From an uncultured Collinsella sp. (GTDB taxonomy: Bacteria; Actinomycetota; Coriobacteriia; Coriobacteriales; Coriobacteriaceae): a stretch of 64,000 bases of DNA. The position numbers were made by a program, and so were the translations under genes. Numbering within the stretch: position 1 is the stretch's first letter; every line of letters begins with the position of its first letter. Where the stretch lies: positions 1-64,000 of the forward strand of contig CAUHCN010000011.1 of assembly GCA_959604825.1 (NCBI GenBank), in the 5' to 3' direction. Under the pieces are notes generated by a model. It did no database searches and had not been told where the DNA came from. It worked only from the letters and a program-made list of their open reading frames with translations. Positions 34,281 to 42,668 of this stretch are shown here, in pieces.

Positions 34281-34388
34281 CTATCGATCGATTCCGATTT
34301 CCCTGAGCACCTTGCGCGTAGGAGGGACAAGGGCGTGGTAAATGATGTAGCCATCCCGATCGGGGCAACATCGAGCGATGAGCTCCAT
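34281..34388 (-). CDS. Small ORF upstream of the antitoxin-like gene, possible toxin or toxin remnant
   Basis: A 35-codon frame, MELIARCCPDRDGYIIYHAL followed by a PPTRKVLREIG segment, whose stop lies only eight bases before the antitoxin-like start. The DGYIIYHALVPPT stretch looks like folded-protein sequence and not a random frame. It is shorter than known RelE/ParE-type toxins, so it may be a very small toxin or the remainder of one. The frame continues open upstream through the operator, but there is no ATG there. The start at 34388 has only a weak ribosome site. Confidence 0.45.
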   Translation of the reverse strand: MELIARCCPDRDGYIIYHALVPPTRKVLREIGIDR

Positions 34389-34401
34389 GAGGCGGCTTCT
34401 C

Positions 34402-34429
34402 TTTTTGTATACAATTTTGTAGACAAAAA
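34402..34429. promoter_or_regulatory. Operator-like palindrome of the toxin-antitoxin-like module
   Basis: An AT-rich inverted repeat, with TTTTTGTATACA facing TGTAGACAAAAA, lies about 14 bases before the small upstream ORF. It is a good candidate for binding by the ribbon-helix-helix protein. Confidence 0.55.
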
Positions 34430-34439
34430 TACAAGTAAC

Positions 34440-34468
34440 TAGTCATTTAAGAACGTCCCCAATGACTA
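34440..34468. repeat. GGGGACGTTC palindrome, half copy
   Basis: TAGTCATT followed by TAAGAACGTCCCC and AATGACTA: the right half of the 54048-type palindrome with a shortened left arm. It belongs to the composite repeat on the right of the toxin-antitoxin-like module. Confidence 0.75.
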
Positions 34469-34493
34469 CCTGTGGTGGGCCCATGCAAAAAGC

Positions 34494-34548
34494 TGTACGT
34501 CAGCATCCAAAGATGTCGAAAAATGTCGACTTTGGATGCTGACGTACA
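34494..34548. repeat. GTACGTCAGCATCC hairpin, copy 2
   Basis: A better preserved copy of 33931-33985: TGTACGTCAGCATCCAAAG pairs with CTTTGGATGCTGACGTACA perfectly. Confidence 0.9.
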
Positions 34549-34600
34549 TGTTTGTGCCGTATGGGTTTGTGCGTTGGGGCCGGCCGACCGCAATAGAACG

Positions 34601-34846
34601 CTAGAGCAGGTTCTTCTGTATCCACGCGATGATGTCACCCGACTCGTAGAGCGGTGCGCCGTCAATGAACAGGCAGGGAACCTGCCGCTTGCCGCCGATG
34701 GCGATGAGTGCCTGCTCGGCTTCGGTATCGGTCGAGATGTTGCGCTCGGGGATGGTCACGCCGTTATCGGCCAGGAAACGCTTGACCTTTATGCAATACG
34801 GGCAGCCGGTCATAACGTAGAGCGCGAGCTCGTGATCAGTAGCCAT
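34601..34846 (-). CDS. Glutaredoxin family protein
   Basis: An 81-aa glutaredoxin with the active site TGCPYCIKVK near residues 13-22 and the cis-proline segment RQVPCLFIDG near 54-63. It reduces disulfides or glutathione/thiol adducts in the cytoplasm. I start it at ATG 34846 (MATDHELALYV) after TTGGAG; 13 further codons upstream lack support. It is a single gene. Confidence 0.9.
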   Translation of the reverse strand: MATDHELALYVMTGCPYCIKVKRFLADNGVTIPERNISTDTEAEQALIAIGGKRQVPCLFIDGAPLYESGDIIAWIQKNLL

Positions 34847-34897
34847 AGGTCTCCAATCGGTTGAGGTTTCGATTGAAATACCCAAAGCCGCCGCGGT

Positions 34898-35725
34898 CTA
34901 TGCACGCGTCAACGACGACTCGATTGCCTGTACCAGAAACGCCGTGGCTCCGGTGCCGCAGGGGTTGTCGTAGTAGTCAACAAAGCGCTGGTCGGCAAGA
35001 TAACCATTGGCGAGGCCCAGGTATGCTTCGTCCTGGGGCTCGTGTCCCCAGTTAAGGCCAATCCATCGGCGGTGCATTGCGACAAGCTTGCGGGCTTCGT
35101 TACTCTTTGGATCGCCGTCACCCATGGCAATCGAGAGCTGGCCCAGAATAGCGCGTTCAAGTTCCTTCATGTCGTTCCATGTCTCGGGATCCATATCCAG
35201 CAGTGCTTCGTTTGCGGCGTCGATCGCCTCGTCGCCATAGCGCGCTCGCGCCTCGGCACCGTAGCGCTCCTCGTTTTCCTGCACGGTGCGCCAGCGCTCC
35301 AGTTGCGGCAGCACGGCGCCCATGAGCGAGACGGCTTCATCGAGCGACATGCCGGTGTTTTGTGCCAGACGCGGGGCACAATCCTCAATCATCGCCTCCA
35401 TGGTGGTGTCATAGGTGTACTTGCCGTGGTCGTAGCACCACTTGCAGTAATGATCGGTCGCGGCGCCCGTGGCGTCGGTGCCGTAGTCGTCGGGCGTGAG
35501 TATCATGCCGCAGCTCTGGCAATAGTGCTCGGGCATTTCGAGCAGGTGGGGCAGCGGCTCTCCGGTTACGGCGGCAATGAGCTTCATCATATCGATGCCC
35601 GGGGTGACTTCGCCGCGCTCCCAGCGGCTGACGGCTTGGCGCGTGACATAGAGCTTGGCGGCAAGCTGCTCTTGGGTGAGATTGTTGGCGCGACGGACGG
35701 CGATGAGCTTTTCTGCGAAGGCCAT
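34898..35725 (-). CDS. XRE-type regulator with zinc ribbon and TipAS-like domain
   Basis: A 275-aa three-part protein. Residues 1-65 form an XRE helix-turn-helix (LTQEQLAAKLYVTRQAVSRW). Residues 68-100 hold a zinc-ribbon pair CQSC and CKWC. The C-terminal 150 residues resemble the TipAS domain (YGDEAIDAANEALLDMDPE, then MHRRWIGLNWG), which binds thiopeptide antibiotics in TipA of the MerR family. The XRE and TipAS parts are not usually combined in the well-known TipA. It may sense an antibiotic or peptide. The start at ATG 35725 has AAAGGAG upstream. Confidence 0.8.
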   Translation of the reverse strand: MAFAEKLIAVRRANNLTQEQLAAKLYVTRQAVSRWERGEVTPGIDMMKLIAAVTGEPLPHLLEMPEHYCQSCGMILTPDDYGTDATGAATDHYCKWCYDHGKYTYDTTMEAMIEDCAPRLAQNTGMSLDEAVSLMGAVLPQLERWRTVQENEERYGAEARARYGDEAIDAANEALLDMDPETWNDMKELERAILGQLSIAMGDGDPKSNEARKLVAMHRRWIGLNWGHEPQDEAYLGLANGYLADQRFVDYYDNPCGTGATAFLVQAIESSLTRA

Positions 35726-35865
35726 AACGGCTCCTTTCTGCTGGTTGATGGCTTAAGCATACGCGGCGGCAGGCACCCTTCCAAGCAACCGTTGGTTGCA
35801 TGCAGATGGCGATGAGCGGGAATCGCGGCCCCTCGCCCGCGCACCAGTGCCGTACAATGACCGGC

Positions 35866-36603
35866 ATGGAACCTATTGCACACATACATACCGACCTGCC
35901 GCAGAAGTTCGGCATTCCGCGCAACAGCTTTTTGGCGCCTCATCTTGAGGGGCGCATCGTCTTTGAGCAGGAATTTGCCTTTAACGCGGCAGTTGAGGGC
36001 CTGGACTCCTTCTCTCACCTATGGCTGCTCTGGCGCTTTGAAAACGGAACGCCCGGCGGCACGGCGGAAGACATCGCCGCCGATGCCAAGGCGCAGGACA
36101 GGTCCGGCACCAACGCCAAGTGGTCGAAGACCGTGCGTCCGCCGCGCCTGGGCGGGGCCGAGCGCGTGGGCGTGTTTGCCACACGCAGTCCGTTTCGCCC
36201 TAATCCTATCGGTCTCACCTGCGTCAAGCTCGACCGCGTGGAGCTTACCGACGACGGTCCCATCATTCATGTGCTGGGAGCCGATCTGCGCGACGGCACG
36301 CCCATCTACGACATTAAGCCCTACATTCCGTTTGCGGACTGCCACCCGGATGCAACGGGCGGCTGGATTGAGGATACGCCGTGGCAAGAGCTCGATATCG
36401 AGTTCCCGCAAGCGCTGCAGGAGATGGTCCCGCCCACAAAGCTCCCCGGGTTGGTCGAGGTCCTTCGCCAGGATCCGCGCCGCGCGGGTAGCAAACACGA
36501 GCCAAACCGCGTCTACCATCTGGCTTACGCTGGGCTTGACATATCCTTTACGGTTGATGGAACCAGGTTGACGGTAGCCGCCGTCAACGACGCGCGGGAT
36601 TAG
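35866..36603 (+). CDS. trmO: tRNA (t6A37)-N6-methyltransferase TrmO
   Basis: A 245-aa TsaA/TrmO-type enzyme. The family motifs are RNSFLAPHLEGRIVFE near the N-terminus, LDSFSHLWLLW, the GVFATRSPFRPNPIGL loop near residue 105 and the DIKPYIPFAD segment near 150. It methylates N6-threonylcarbamoyladenosine at position 37 of tRNA-Thr using S-adenosylmethionine. The start is uncertain: ATG 35866 (MEPIAHIHTD) fits the family, while codons from 35800 look unlike it. No strong ribosome site is seen. Confidence 0.9.
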   Translation: MEPIAHIHTDLPQKFGIPRNSFLAPHLEGRIVFEQEFAFNAAVEGLDSFSHLWLLWRFENGTPGGTAEDIAADAKAQDRSGTNAKWSKTVRPPRLGGAERVGVFATRSPFRPNPIGLTCVKLDRVELTDDGPIIHVLGADLRDGTPIYDIKPYIPFADCHPDATGGWIEDTPWQELDIEFPQALQEMVPPTKLPGLVEVLRQDPRRAGSKHEPNRVYHLAYAGLDISFTVDGTRLTVAAVNDARD

Positions 36604-36715
36604 CCGGCCATTCGCCGGCGCCCGCCAAATTCAACGCCAAACCCCATGCCAAAACCGCCCACGCTGGTGGACAATAACGCCTACCAAAACAATCCGCTTT
36701 GCACGGGAGCTCAGC

Positions 36716-37927
36716 ATGAAATACGACTTTACTTCGCTTATCGACCGCCACGGCATGGACGCCATCGCCGTTGACTCCTGGGGCGAAATCCCCGGCATGG
36801 CTCCGAACGCACCCGACGAGGGCTTCGACCGCATCCCCATGTGGGTAGCGGACATGAACTTTGCCACGGTGCCCACGGTCCAGGAGTACATCATTCAGCG
36901 CGCCCAGCATCCCATGTTTGGCTATTTCGATCCGCGCCCCGAGTACTTCGACCGTATCATCGAATGGCAGAGCCGCCGTAATGGCGTCGAGGGTCTGCTC
37001 CCGGAACATATCGGCTACGAGAACGGCGTGCTGGGCGGTGTCGTGTCGACCCTGCGCGCGTATGTCCAGCCGGGCGATGCGGTGCTGGTCCACAGCCCTA
37101 CCTACATCGGCTTTACCAAGTCCATCGAAGCGGCGGGCTATCGCATTGTCCACAGCCCACTCAAGCTCGACGACCAGGGCGTGTGGCGCATGGACTTTGA
37201 GGACATGGAACGCAAGCTCACCCAAAACCACGTTCATGCCGCGGTGTTCTGCTCGCCGCACAATCCCTGCGGGCGCGTATGGGAGCGCGACGAGATTGAA
37301 CGCGCCATGGACATCTATCGCCAGCACGATTGCGTGGTGATCTCGGATGAGATCTGGTCCGACATCATCCTGCCGGGTCACAAGCATATCCCGACGCAGT
37401 CGGTGAGCGAGGATGCCCGCATGCGCACGGTCGCCCTCTATGCGCCGAGCAAGACGTTTAACCTTGCGGGCCTGGTCGGCAGCTACCACATCATCTATAA
37501 CGAGACGCTGCGCGACCGCGTGAGCGCCGTGTCCAATAAGACCCACTACAACGAGATGAATGTCCTTTCGATGCACGCGCTTATCGGTGCCTACCAGCCG
37601 CAGGGCTACGAGTGGCTCGATGAGCTCAACGAGGTCATCGAGGGCAACATTGACTACTTCTGCGATTACGTGGACGAGCATTTTGAGGGCGTGTCCTATT
37701 CGCGCCCGCAGGGCACGTACATGGTGTTCCTGGACTGCACCAAGTGGTGCCGCGAGCATGGCTGCGATATTCAGTGGCTGCTCGACGAGGGGGCGCGTGT
37801 GGGCGTGGGCTATCAGGACGGCCGTCCATTCCGTGGACCCTGCCACATTCGCGTGAATCTGGCACTGCCGCTTTCGCGTGTAAGGGAGGCGTGCGAGCGC
37901 CTGGACCGCTACGTTTTTGGGGTATAG
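36716..37927 (+). CDS. MalY/PatB-family PLP-dependent C-S beta-lyase or aminotransferase
   Basis: A 403-aa fold-type I PLP enzyme. The N-terminal segment PMWVADMNFAT and the PLP-lysine site APSKTFNLAGL near residue 245 define the MalY/PatB family, together with CSPHNPCGRVW near 178 and SDEIWSDI near 210. Such enzymes cleave cystathionine or cysteine conjugates to a thiol, pyruvate and ammonia. It starts at ATG 36716 after GGGAG. It is a single gene followed by a strong hairpin. Confidence 0.9.
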   Translation: MKYDFTSLIDRHGMDAIAVDSWGEIPGMAPNAPDEGFDRIPMWVADMNFATVPTVQEYIIQRAQHPMFGYFDPRPEYFDRIIEWQSRRNGVEGLLPEHIGYENGVLGGVVSTLRAYVQPGDAVLVHSPTYIGFTKSIEAAGYRIVHSPLKLDDQGVWRMDFEDMERKLTQNHVHAAVFCSPHNPCGRVWERDEIERAMDIYRQHDCVVISDEIWSDIILPGHKHIPTQSVSEDARMRTVALYAPSKTFNLAGLVGSYHIIYNETLRDRVSAVSNKTHYNEMNVLSMHALIGAYQPQGYEWLDELNEVIEGNIDYFCDYVDEHFEGVSYSRPQGTYMVFLDCTKWCREHGCDIQWLLDEGARVGVGYQDGRPFRGPCHIRVNLALPLSRVREACERLDRYVFGV

Positions 37928-37949
37928 GGGGCGCTCGATTCGAGTGCTG

Positions 37950-37990
37950 CCCCATGTGCCCACGCCGTCAAAATGCGTGGGCACATGGGG
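37950..37990. terminator. Strong hairpin after the PLP enzyme gene
   Basis: A perfect 16-bp stem, CCCCATGTGCCCACGC with its complement, around a 9-base loop, lies between convergent genes. It has no T run on either side, so it may protect RNA ends more than terminate transcription. Confidence 0.6.
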
Positions 37991-38023
37991 TGCAGAGGGT
38001 AGCGAGCGCGTTTTCGGCATTCG

Positions 38024-38503
38024 CTACTTTTCATGAATCTGCTTGCCGCAAAGATGTTCAATCGAAATCTCGTAGAGTTGGACGCCCTTTATGTCTTTGG
38101 CGATCTCCTCCTCGACTTCTTCGGCAGAAGGGTAGTACTTAAGCGCGAGCTGACGGACTTTGTCCTCGATAAACGCGGGCGCTTCATCTACCAGGCGACA
38201 ACGACCAAAGACAACGGTACTCATAACGTAGGGAGCCCAGTCGCCGTCCTTGTACCACTCGTTGCCGTAAACGGTAAAGCAGACTTTATCATCATGCTTG
38301 AGTGAATCGACCTTGTGGCCAGCCTTGGCGCCATGGAAATAAATCTTGTCGTGCTCGGCGTCAAAGAAGTAGTTGACGGGAATGGCATAGGGGTAGCCAT
38401 CATCGCCGTTGACGGCAAAGACGCCGCGCTTGCAGGTAGCGAGCAGTTCGCGCGCTTTCTCGTCGGTGATGGCGCGTTTCTTTCGACGTAAGGGCCTAAA
38501 CAT
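38024..38503 (-). CDS. Pyridoxamine 5'-phosphate oxidase-like flavin protein (NimA-like)
   Basis: A 159-aa split-barrel flavin-binding protein with GVFAVNGDDGYPYAIPVNYF near residues 27-46 and YFHGAKAGHKVDSL near 55-68, as in the NimA/PNPOx-related group associated with nitroimidazole resistance and other F420- or FMN-using reductases. The actual substrate is not shown. It starts at ATG 38503 after AGAAAGGAAG. It is a single gene. Confidence 0.85.
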   Translation of the reverse strand: MFRPLRRKKRAITDEKARELLATCKRGVFAVNGDDGYPYAIPVNYFFDAEHDKIYFHGAKAGHKVDSLKHDDKVCFTVYGNEWYKDGDWAPYVMSTVVFGRCRLVDEAPAFIEDKVRQLALKYYPSAEEVEEEIAKDIKGVQLYEISIEHLCGKQIHEK

Positions 38504-38544
38504 TGTTGGCTTCCTTTCTACTGCGCATGGTGGTTGAGCACAAA

Positions 38545-41382
38545 CTATAGCGAAACAGCCCCGTTTTTCTTGATACAGGCGAGTGTGTTTTTGAGCTTGC
38601 TAAAGTCGAGCGGTTTGGGCAGATGGGCGTTCATGCCGGCGTCGTGTGCCGCCTTGGCGTCTTCGGCAAAGGCGTTGGCGGTGAGCGCGATGATGGGGAT
38701 GTCGGCCGCATCGGCCTTTTCGCTCAGGCGGATCGCGCGGGTTGCCTCGTAGCCGTCCATGCCCGGCATCATGATGTCCATCAGGATCGCATCGAAGCTG
38801 CCGGCGGGACGACCAACATATAGATCGACCGTTTCGTTGCCGTCGGCGGCGCGAGTCACGACGATGCCTTCGCTTTCGAGCAGAGCTTGGGCAATCTCGG
38901 CATTGAGTTCGTTATCTTCTGCCAAAAGGACGTTCATGCCGGCGAGCGAGCAGCTGGTTACCTGCGTGTCTGCACATTCTTTTATCTGAGGGTTCTTGTC
39001 GATATCGAGCGGAATCCGGACGTCAAACGTACTCCCCACGCCAACCTCACTCGAAATCTCAATCGTGCCGCCCATCATATCGATGAGCGATTTGACGATA
39101 GACATGCCAATGCCGGTTCCTTGGAACTTGCTGCGCGCATCGTCGCCTTCCTGGGCAAACGGCTCGTAAATGTGTGCCAAAAACTCGGATGTCATACCAA
39201 TGCCGGTATCCGAGACGCTAAAGCAAAACACGGCGTGCTCGTCGTCGACCGGTTTGATGGTCGATGAGAACGTGACGGTGCCTCCGTGCTTGTTGTACTT
39301 GATGCTGTTGTCGAGCAGGTTGACAAGGATCTGCCGAATATGGGTGGGGCTGCCGATCATATATTGGTCGACAGCGTAGGGCTCGCTGGTATCGAGCATG
39401 GTTATGCCACGGTCTGATGCGCGGAGCTTGCACAGTACGAGCGCATTGTCGCACAGCTCTTTAAGGTTGAATGATTCGTGCTCGAGCGTCACTTTGCGCT
39501 CCTCGATCCTGCCCATCTCGAGGATGTCGTTAATCAGTGACAGCAGGTGATTGGCGGCAACGCGCGCCTTGGCGCGGCTTTCGCGGGCGACCTGCATGTC
39601 GCCTTCTCTCAATTCCTCAATTTCGATAAGACCCAGGATGCCGTTGAGCGGCGTGCGGATGTCGTGGCTCATGCGCGTGAGGAAAGCGGTTTTGGCGGCG
39701 TTGGCGGCATCGGCTTTCTGCCGTTCCTCCTGTGCGCGGTAAAGCGACCAGACAAGGATGACGATGCCGGTGAGCAAAATGCAGATGACGACTGCCGCAA
39801 TGACGATGCGGTTGCGGTAGAGAAGTCGGAACGCATCCGATTCTTGCGCCGAGTACGATGTGGGGAAATAGCTGTTTGCAGAGAGCGATTCACCTGCATT
39901 GACGATGCCCTTATTGATGATTCCCAGCAGCTCGGGCTTGCCGCGCGAAATTAAACACGATAGTTGCGCCGTGTTGGTGAGTTCCTGTGTTTCGAAATCC
40001 TCGATGTCGTAGATGTCGCGGAGAGTTTCCAGGCGCGTGCTGGGGACAATGATGCAACGTGCCTTCCCCTCATTGAGGGCTTTGAGCACCTCGCCGTCAT
40101 TCGAATACTCGGTTACCGTTGCGTTCGGAAAGAGACTTTCGAGCTCAAAACGGTTAACGATTGTGCTCTTTGTACAAGCGATGTTCTTAAGGTCGCTGTT
40201 CAGGTTTTTGCCACTGTGAATGGCGGTCAGCGAAACCGTTCCCATCGAGTTTGACTGGATGACCCCTGTCTGCTCGGCGAGCCAGTAGTCGCGAAACAAC
40301 GGCAGGGCGACATCGATGGTTCCGTTGGAAAGGGCTTTGATCATTTGCTTGTTGTTCGAGAGTGCGATTGTTTTGACCGTAATGTCAAACTTGTCGTGCA
40401 ACGTCGTTGCAAGCGAGGCGAGCGACCCTTCCATCTCGCCGTCGTCATTTTGCGTACAGTAGGGAAGTTGGTTTTTAAGATAGCCGAGCGTGATGGTATT
40501 GCCGTTTTCTTTGAGCCAGGTGGTCTCGGTGCCGGTGAGCGATGACGAGCCACTGTTTTGGGTCGAGTAACTCGTTTTGACTTCCTCGTTATAGCGCGGG
40601 TTATCGCGGGCGATGGTCGTCATGGCGGCGTTGATGTCGTTCATCAGGTCAGGGCGGCTTTTGGGAACGGCAAAATAGTAGTCGCTCGAGCCTACGTAGA
40701 ACATGGGTGACGCATCGGGCGACGAAATGGTGTCGTTCATGATGACGGCGTCGACCTCGCCGTCTGCAAGCGCCTCAAAGAGGGCGCTGCCGGTGTCGAT
40801 TTCTTTATAGGTGCAGGTAACGTCTTCGTTGGCGAGCCACTGCTGGCCGACGATAGTTTGCATAACGCCAGAGTTGCAGCCGATGGTGAGGCCTTGGAGC
40901 GCCTGGGGGTCACCCTTGGCCAGATCGTCGCGGTCGGGCCTGGCGTAGATGTAGTAGCGCTCGGTGCCCTCGGGGTTCGAGGAAAAGAGCAGCTTCTGCT
41001 CGCGTTCTGCCGAATACGAGATGTTGGGCATGAGGTCGATTTCGCCTGCTTCGAGCATGTCCATAAGCTCGGAGAAGGTGCCGCTAACGCATTCGTATTG
41101 CCAGCCCTTTGTGTAATACGAGAGGGTCTGGAGGTACTCGTAGCCCCATCCCGAAAGTCGCTCGCCCGGCATGCCTTCCTGGAAGCCTTTGTTGTTGACG
41201 AGCCAGCCAACGCGGACTGTCTTGACCTGCTGGTCGGAGTCGGCGGCAAAGGCGGGGGCGGGCATGACGGCGCTCAGTATGGCGAGCGCGGCAAGCGCGA
41301 CGGCCAGGGTGCGATATAGAGCCAAGCGAAGGACGGCGGAAGGTTTCACATGAAATCCTATCGAGTTGAGACAATTTCGCAT
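38545..41382 (-). CDS. Hybrid sensor histidine kinase with two periplasmic solute-binding domains
   Basis: A 945-aa BvgS/EvgS-type sensor. A signal or membrane helix (TLAVALAALAILSAV) is followed by two SBP_bac_3-type domains (starting VRVGWLVNNKGF and ITLGYLKNQLPY), a transmembrane helix (IVIAAVVICILLTGIVILVW), the H-box RMSHDIRTPLNGI near residue 590, an ATPase domain with DNSIKYNKHG, DTGIGM and GTGIGMSIV, and a C-terminal receiver with LLAEDNE and LMDIMMPGMDG. It has no Hpt domain, so a separate phosphotransfer partner is likely. The start may instead be GTG 41349, which has AGGA seven bases upstream. Confidence 0.9.
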   Translation of the reverse strand: MRNCLNSIGFHVKPSAVLRLALYRTLAVALAALAILSAVMPAPAFAADSDQQVKTVRVGWLVNNKGFQEGMPGERLSGWGYEYLQTLSYYTKGWQYECVSGTFSELMDMLEAGEIDLMPNISYSAEREQKLLFSSNPEGTERYYIYARPDRDDLAKGDPQALQGLTIGCNSGVMQTIVGQQWLANEDVTCTYKEIDTGSALFEALADGEVDAVIMNDTISSPDASPMFYVGSSDYYFAVPKSRPDLMNDINAAMTTIARDNPRYNEEVKTSYSTQNSGSSSLTGTETTWLKENGNTITLGYLKNQLPYCTQNDDGEMEGSLASLATTLHDKFDITVKTIALSNNKQMIKALSNGTIDVALPLFRDYWLAEQTGVIQSNSMGTVSLTAIHSGKNLNSDLKNIACTKSTIVNRFELESLFPNATVTEYSNDGEVLKALNEGKARCIIVPSTRLETLRDIYDIEDFETQELTNTAQLSCLISRGKPELLGIINKGIVNAGESLSANSYFPTSYSAQESDAFRLLYRNRIVIAAVVICILLTGIVILVWSLYRAQEERQKADAANAAKTAFLTRMSHDIRTPLNGILGLIEIEELREGDMQVARESRAKARVAANHLLSLINDILEMGRIEERKVTLEHESFNLKELCDNALVLCKLRASDRGITMLDTSEPYAVDQYMIGSPTHIRQILVNLLDNSIKYNKHGGTVTFSSTIKPVDDEHAVFCFSVSDTGIGMTSEFLAHIYEPFAQEGDDARSKFQGTGIGMSIVKSLIDMMGGTIEISSEVGVGSTFDVRIPLDIDKNPQIKECADTQVTSCSLAGMNVLLAEDNELNAEIAQALLESEGIVVTRAADGNETVDLYVGRPAGSFDAILMDIMMPGMDGYEATRAIRLSEKADAADIPIIALTANAFAEDAKAAHDAGMNAHLPKPLDFSKLKNTLACIKKNGAVSL

Positions 41383-41435
41383 AAGGATACCAGCTCAGCC
41401 TGCCCATTCAGCCGCCGCACCGCTAAACGGTCACT

Positions 41436-41495
41436 CCCGGCAGTTGGGGACAGTCCCTTTCTGCCGGCAGAAAGGGAACGTCCCCAACTGCCGGG
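41436..41495. repeat. 60-base palindrome with GGGGACAGTCCC core
   Basis: An almost perfect 60-base palindrome: the outer arms CCCGGCAGTTGGGGAC and GTCCCCAACTGCCGGG enclose CAGTCCCTTTCTGCCGGCAG and its partner. It shares the GGGAC core with the other families. It lies between the divergent hybrid kinase and potassium-channel genes. Confidence 0.9.
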
Positions 41496-41547
41496 TGTGG
41501 GACAATAACGAGCGAATGTGATTGGGCGTCTGGGAAAAGGGGTCGCG

Positions 41548-41973
41548 ATGAACAAGTTGAGGACGCTTGCCGACGTGTTGCGCCAGGCTGGCTTTGCACG
41601 CATCACGGGCCTGTTTCTCGTCTTCTATCTGCTGTGCTCGACAGCCGTCTGGCTGTCCGAGCCCACGACCCTTACGTTTGGCGACGGCCTCTGGTTTAGC
41701 TTTGAGACCGTATCGACCATCGGCTTTGGCGATATCCCGGCCGAGACGCCGGTTGCCCGCGCTATCACTGTCGTTTTGAGCGTCATCAGCATCTTCTACA
41801 TCGCCATGCTCACGGGCGTGGCGGTGAACTACTGCAATACGCTCATCAAGATGCGCCAAAAGGACACCATGGCGCGCTTTATGGACGATCTTGAGCATTT
41901 GGAAGAGCTCGATCGTGACGAGCTTGCCGACCTATCGCGCCGTGTGCGTGAATATCGCCGACGCCAACGCTAG
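41548..41973 (+). CDS. Two-helix potassium channel protein
   Basis: A 141-aa channel subunit with two transmembrane helices around a pore loop whose selectivity filter reads STIGFGDIP near residues 55-63. Four subunits would form a K+ pore. The C-terminal tail is charged and helical, with no RCK domain. I start it at ATG 41548 (MNKLRTLADV) after AAAGGGG. Confidence 0.85.
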   Translation: MNKLRTLADVLRQAGFARITGLFLVFYLLCSTAVWLSEPTTLTFGDGLWFSFETVSTIGFGDIPAETPVARAITVVLSVISIFYIAMLTGVAVNYCNTLIKMRQKDTMARFMDDLEHLEELDRDELADLSRRVREYRRRQR

Positions 41974-42009
41974 AACGGGCGCCGCGCGTCACGATGAGGG
42001 GGACTAAAT

Positions 42010-42543
42010 ATGAATATCACGGTATACCTGGGCGCCAGCGTTGGTAACGACCCAGCATTTTTGCCTGCGGTGCAAGAGCTAGGCAACTGGATTGGCTCCA
42101 ACGGGCACGCGCTGGTATACGGCGGGTCCAAATCGGGCCTGATGGGTGCGCTCGCCGATAGCGTACTCGATGCCGGTGGACACGTGACGGGCGTGGAGCC
42201 GAGCTTTTTTATCGAGGCCGAGTTTCAGCACGATGGCATCGACGACCTCATCGTGACGAGCGACATGGCCGAGCGCAAGGCCAAGATGATTGAGCTCGGT
42301 GACGCGTTCATCGCCTTTCCCGGTGGGACGGGTACGCTCGAGGAGATTGCCGAGGTCATGTCCGCCGTGTCGTTGGGGCATCTCGATGCGACGTGCATCC
42401 TGTACAACCTCGGGGGCTACTACAACGATCTCAAGGCGCTGCTCGGACACATGATTGATAAAGGGCTTTCGAGTCCGAGGCGCCAGCAAGGCATTTACTT
42501 TGCCGACGATTTGCGCGAGATTGCCTCGATTATTAACGGATAA
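42010..42543 (+). CDS. LOG family protein (nucleoside 5'-monophosphate phosphoribohydrolase-like)
   Basis: A 177-aa Rossmann-fold protein of the LOG/TIGR00730 family. It shows YGGSKSGLMG near residues 38-47 and the signature FPGGTGTLEEIAEV near 106-119. Members cleave ribose-phosphate from cytokinin nucleotides or AMP-like compounds. In gut bacteria the physiological substrate is uncertain. It starts at ATG 42010 after GAGGGGG and follows the potassium-channel gene by 36 bases, so the two may share a transcript. Confidence 0.9.
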   Translation: MNITVYLGASVGNDPAFLPAVQELGNWIGSNGHALVYGGSKSGLMGALADSVLDAGGHVTGVEPSFFIEAEFQHDGIDDLIVTSDMAERKAKMIELGDAFIAFPGGTGTLEEIAEVMSAVSLGHLDATCILYNLGGYYNDLKALLGHMIDKGLSSPRRQQGIYFADDLREIASIING

Positions 42544-42668
42544 GTCTTGAGCCTGCCCCACTATGACTCCCAATGGTGTCGTTTGCGGCGCAGACGGTTG
42601 GCTCGTTCGGGCAACGCTCGCTCTACAATAAAACGTATCTTTGTCGATTTTGACCACGGGAGGTCCCG

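Noticed and set aside
36584..38020. Minus-strand open frame of 478 codons
   Set aside because: It lies opposite the PLP enzyme, whose catalytic motifs are clear; this frame has none.
42544..42668. Sigma-70 promoter before the ClC gene
   Set aside because: A TACAAT hexamer exists at 42624, but no -35 element lies at suitable spacing.
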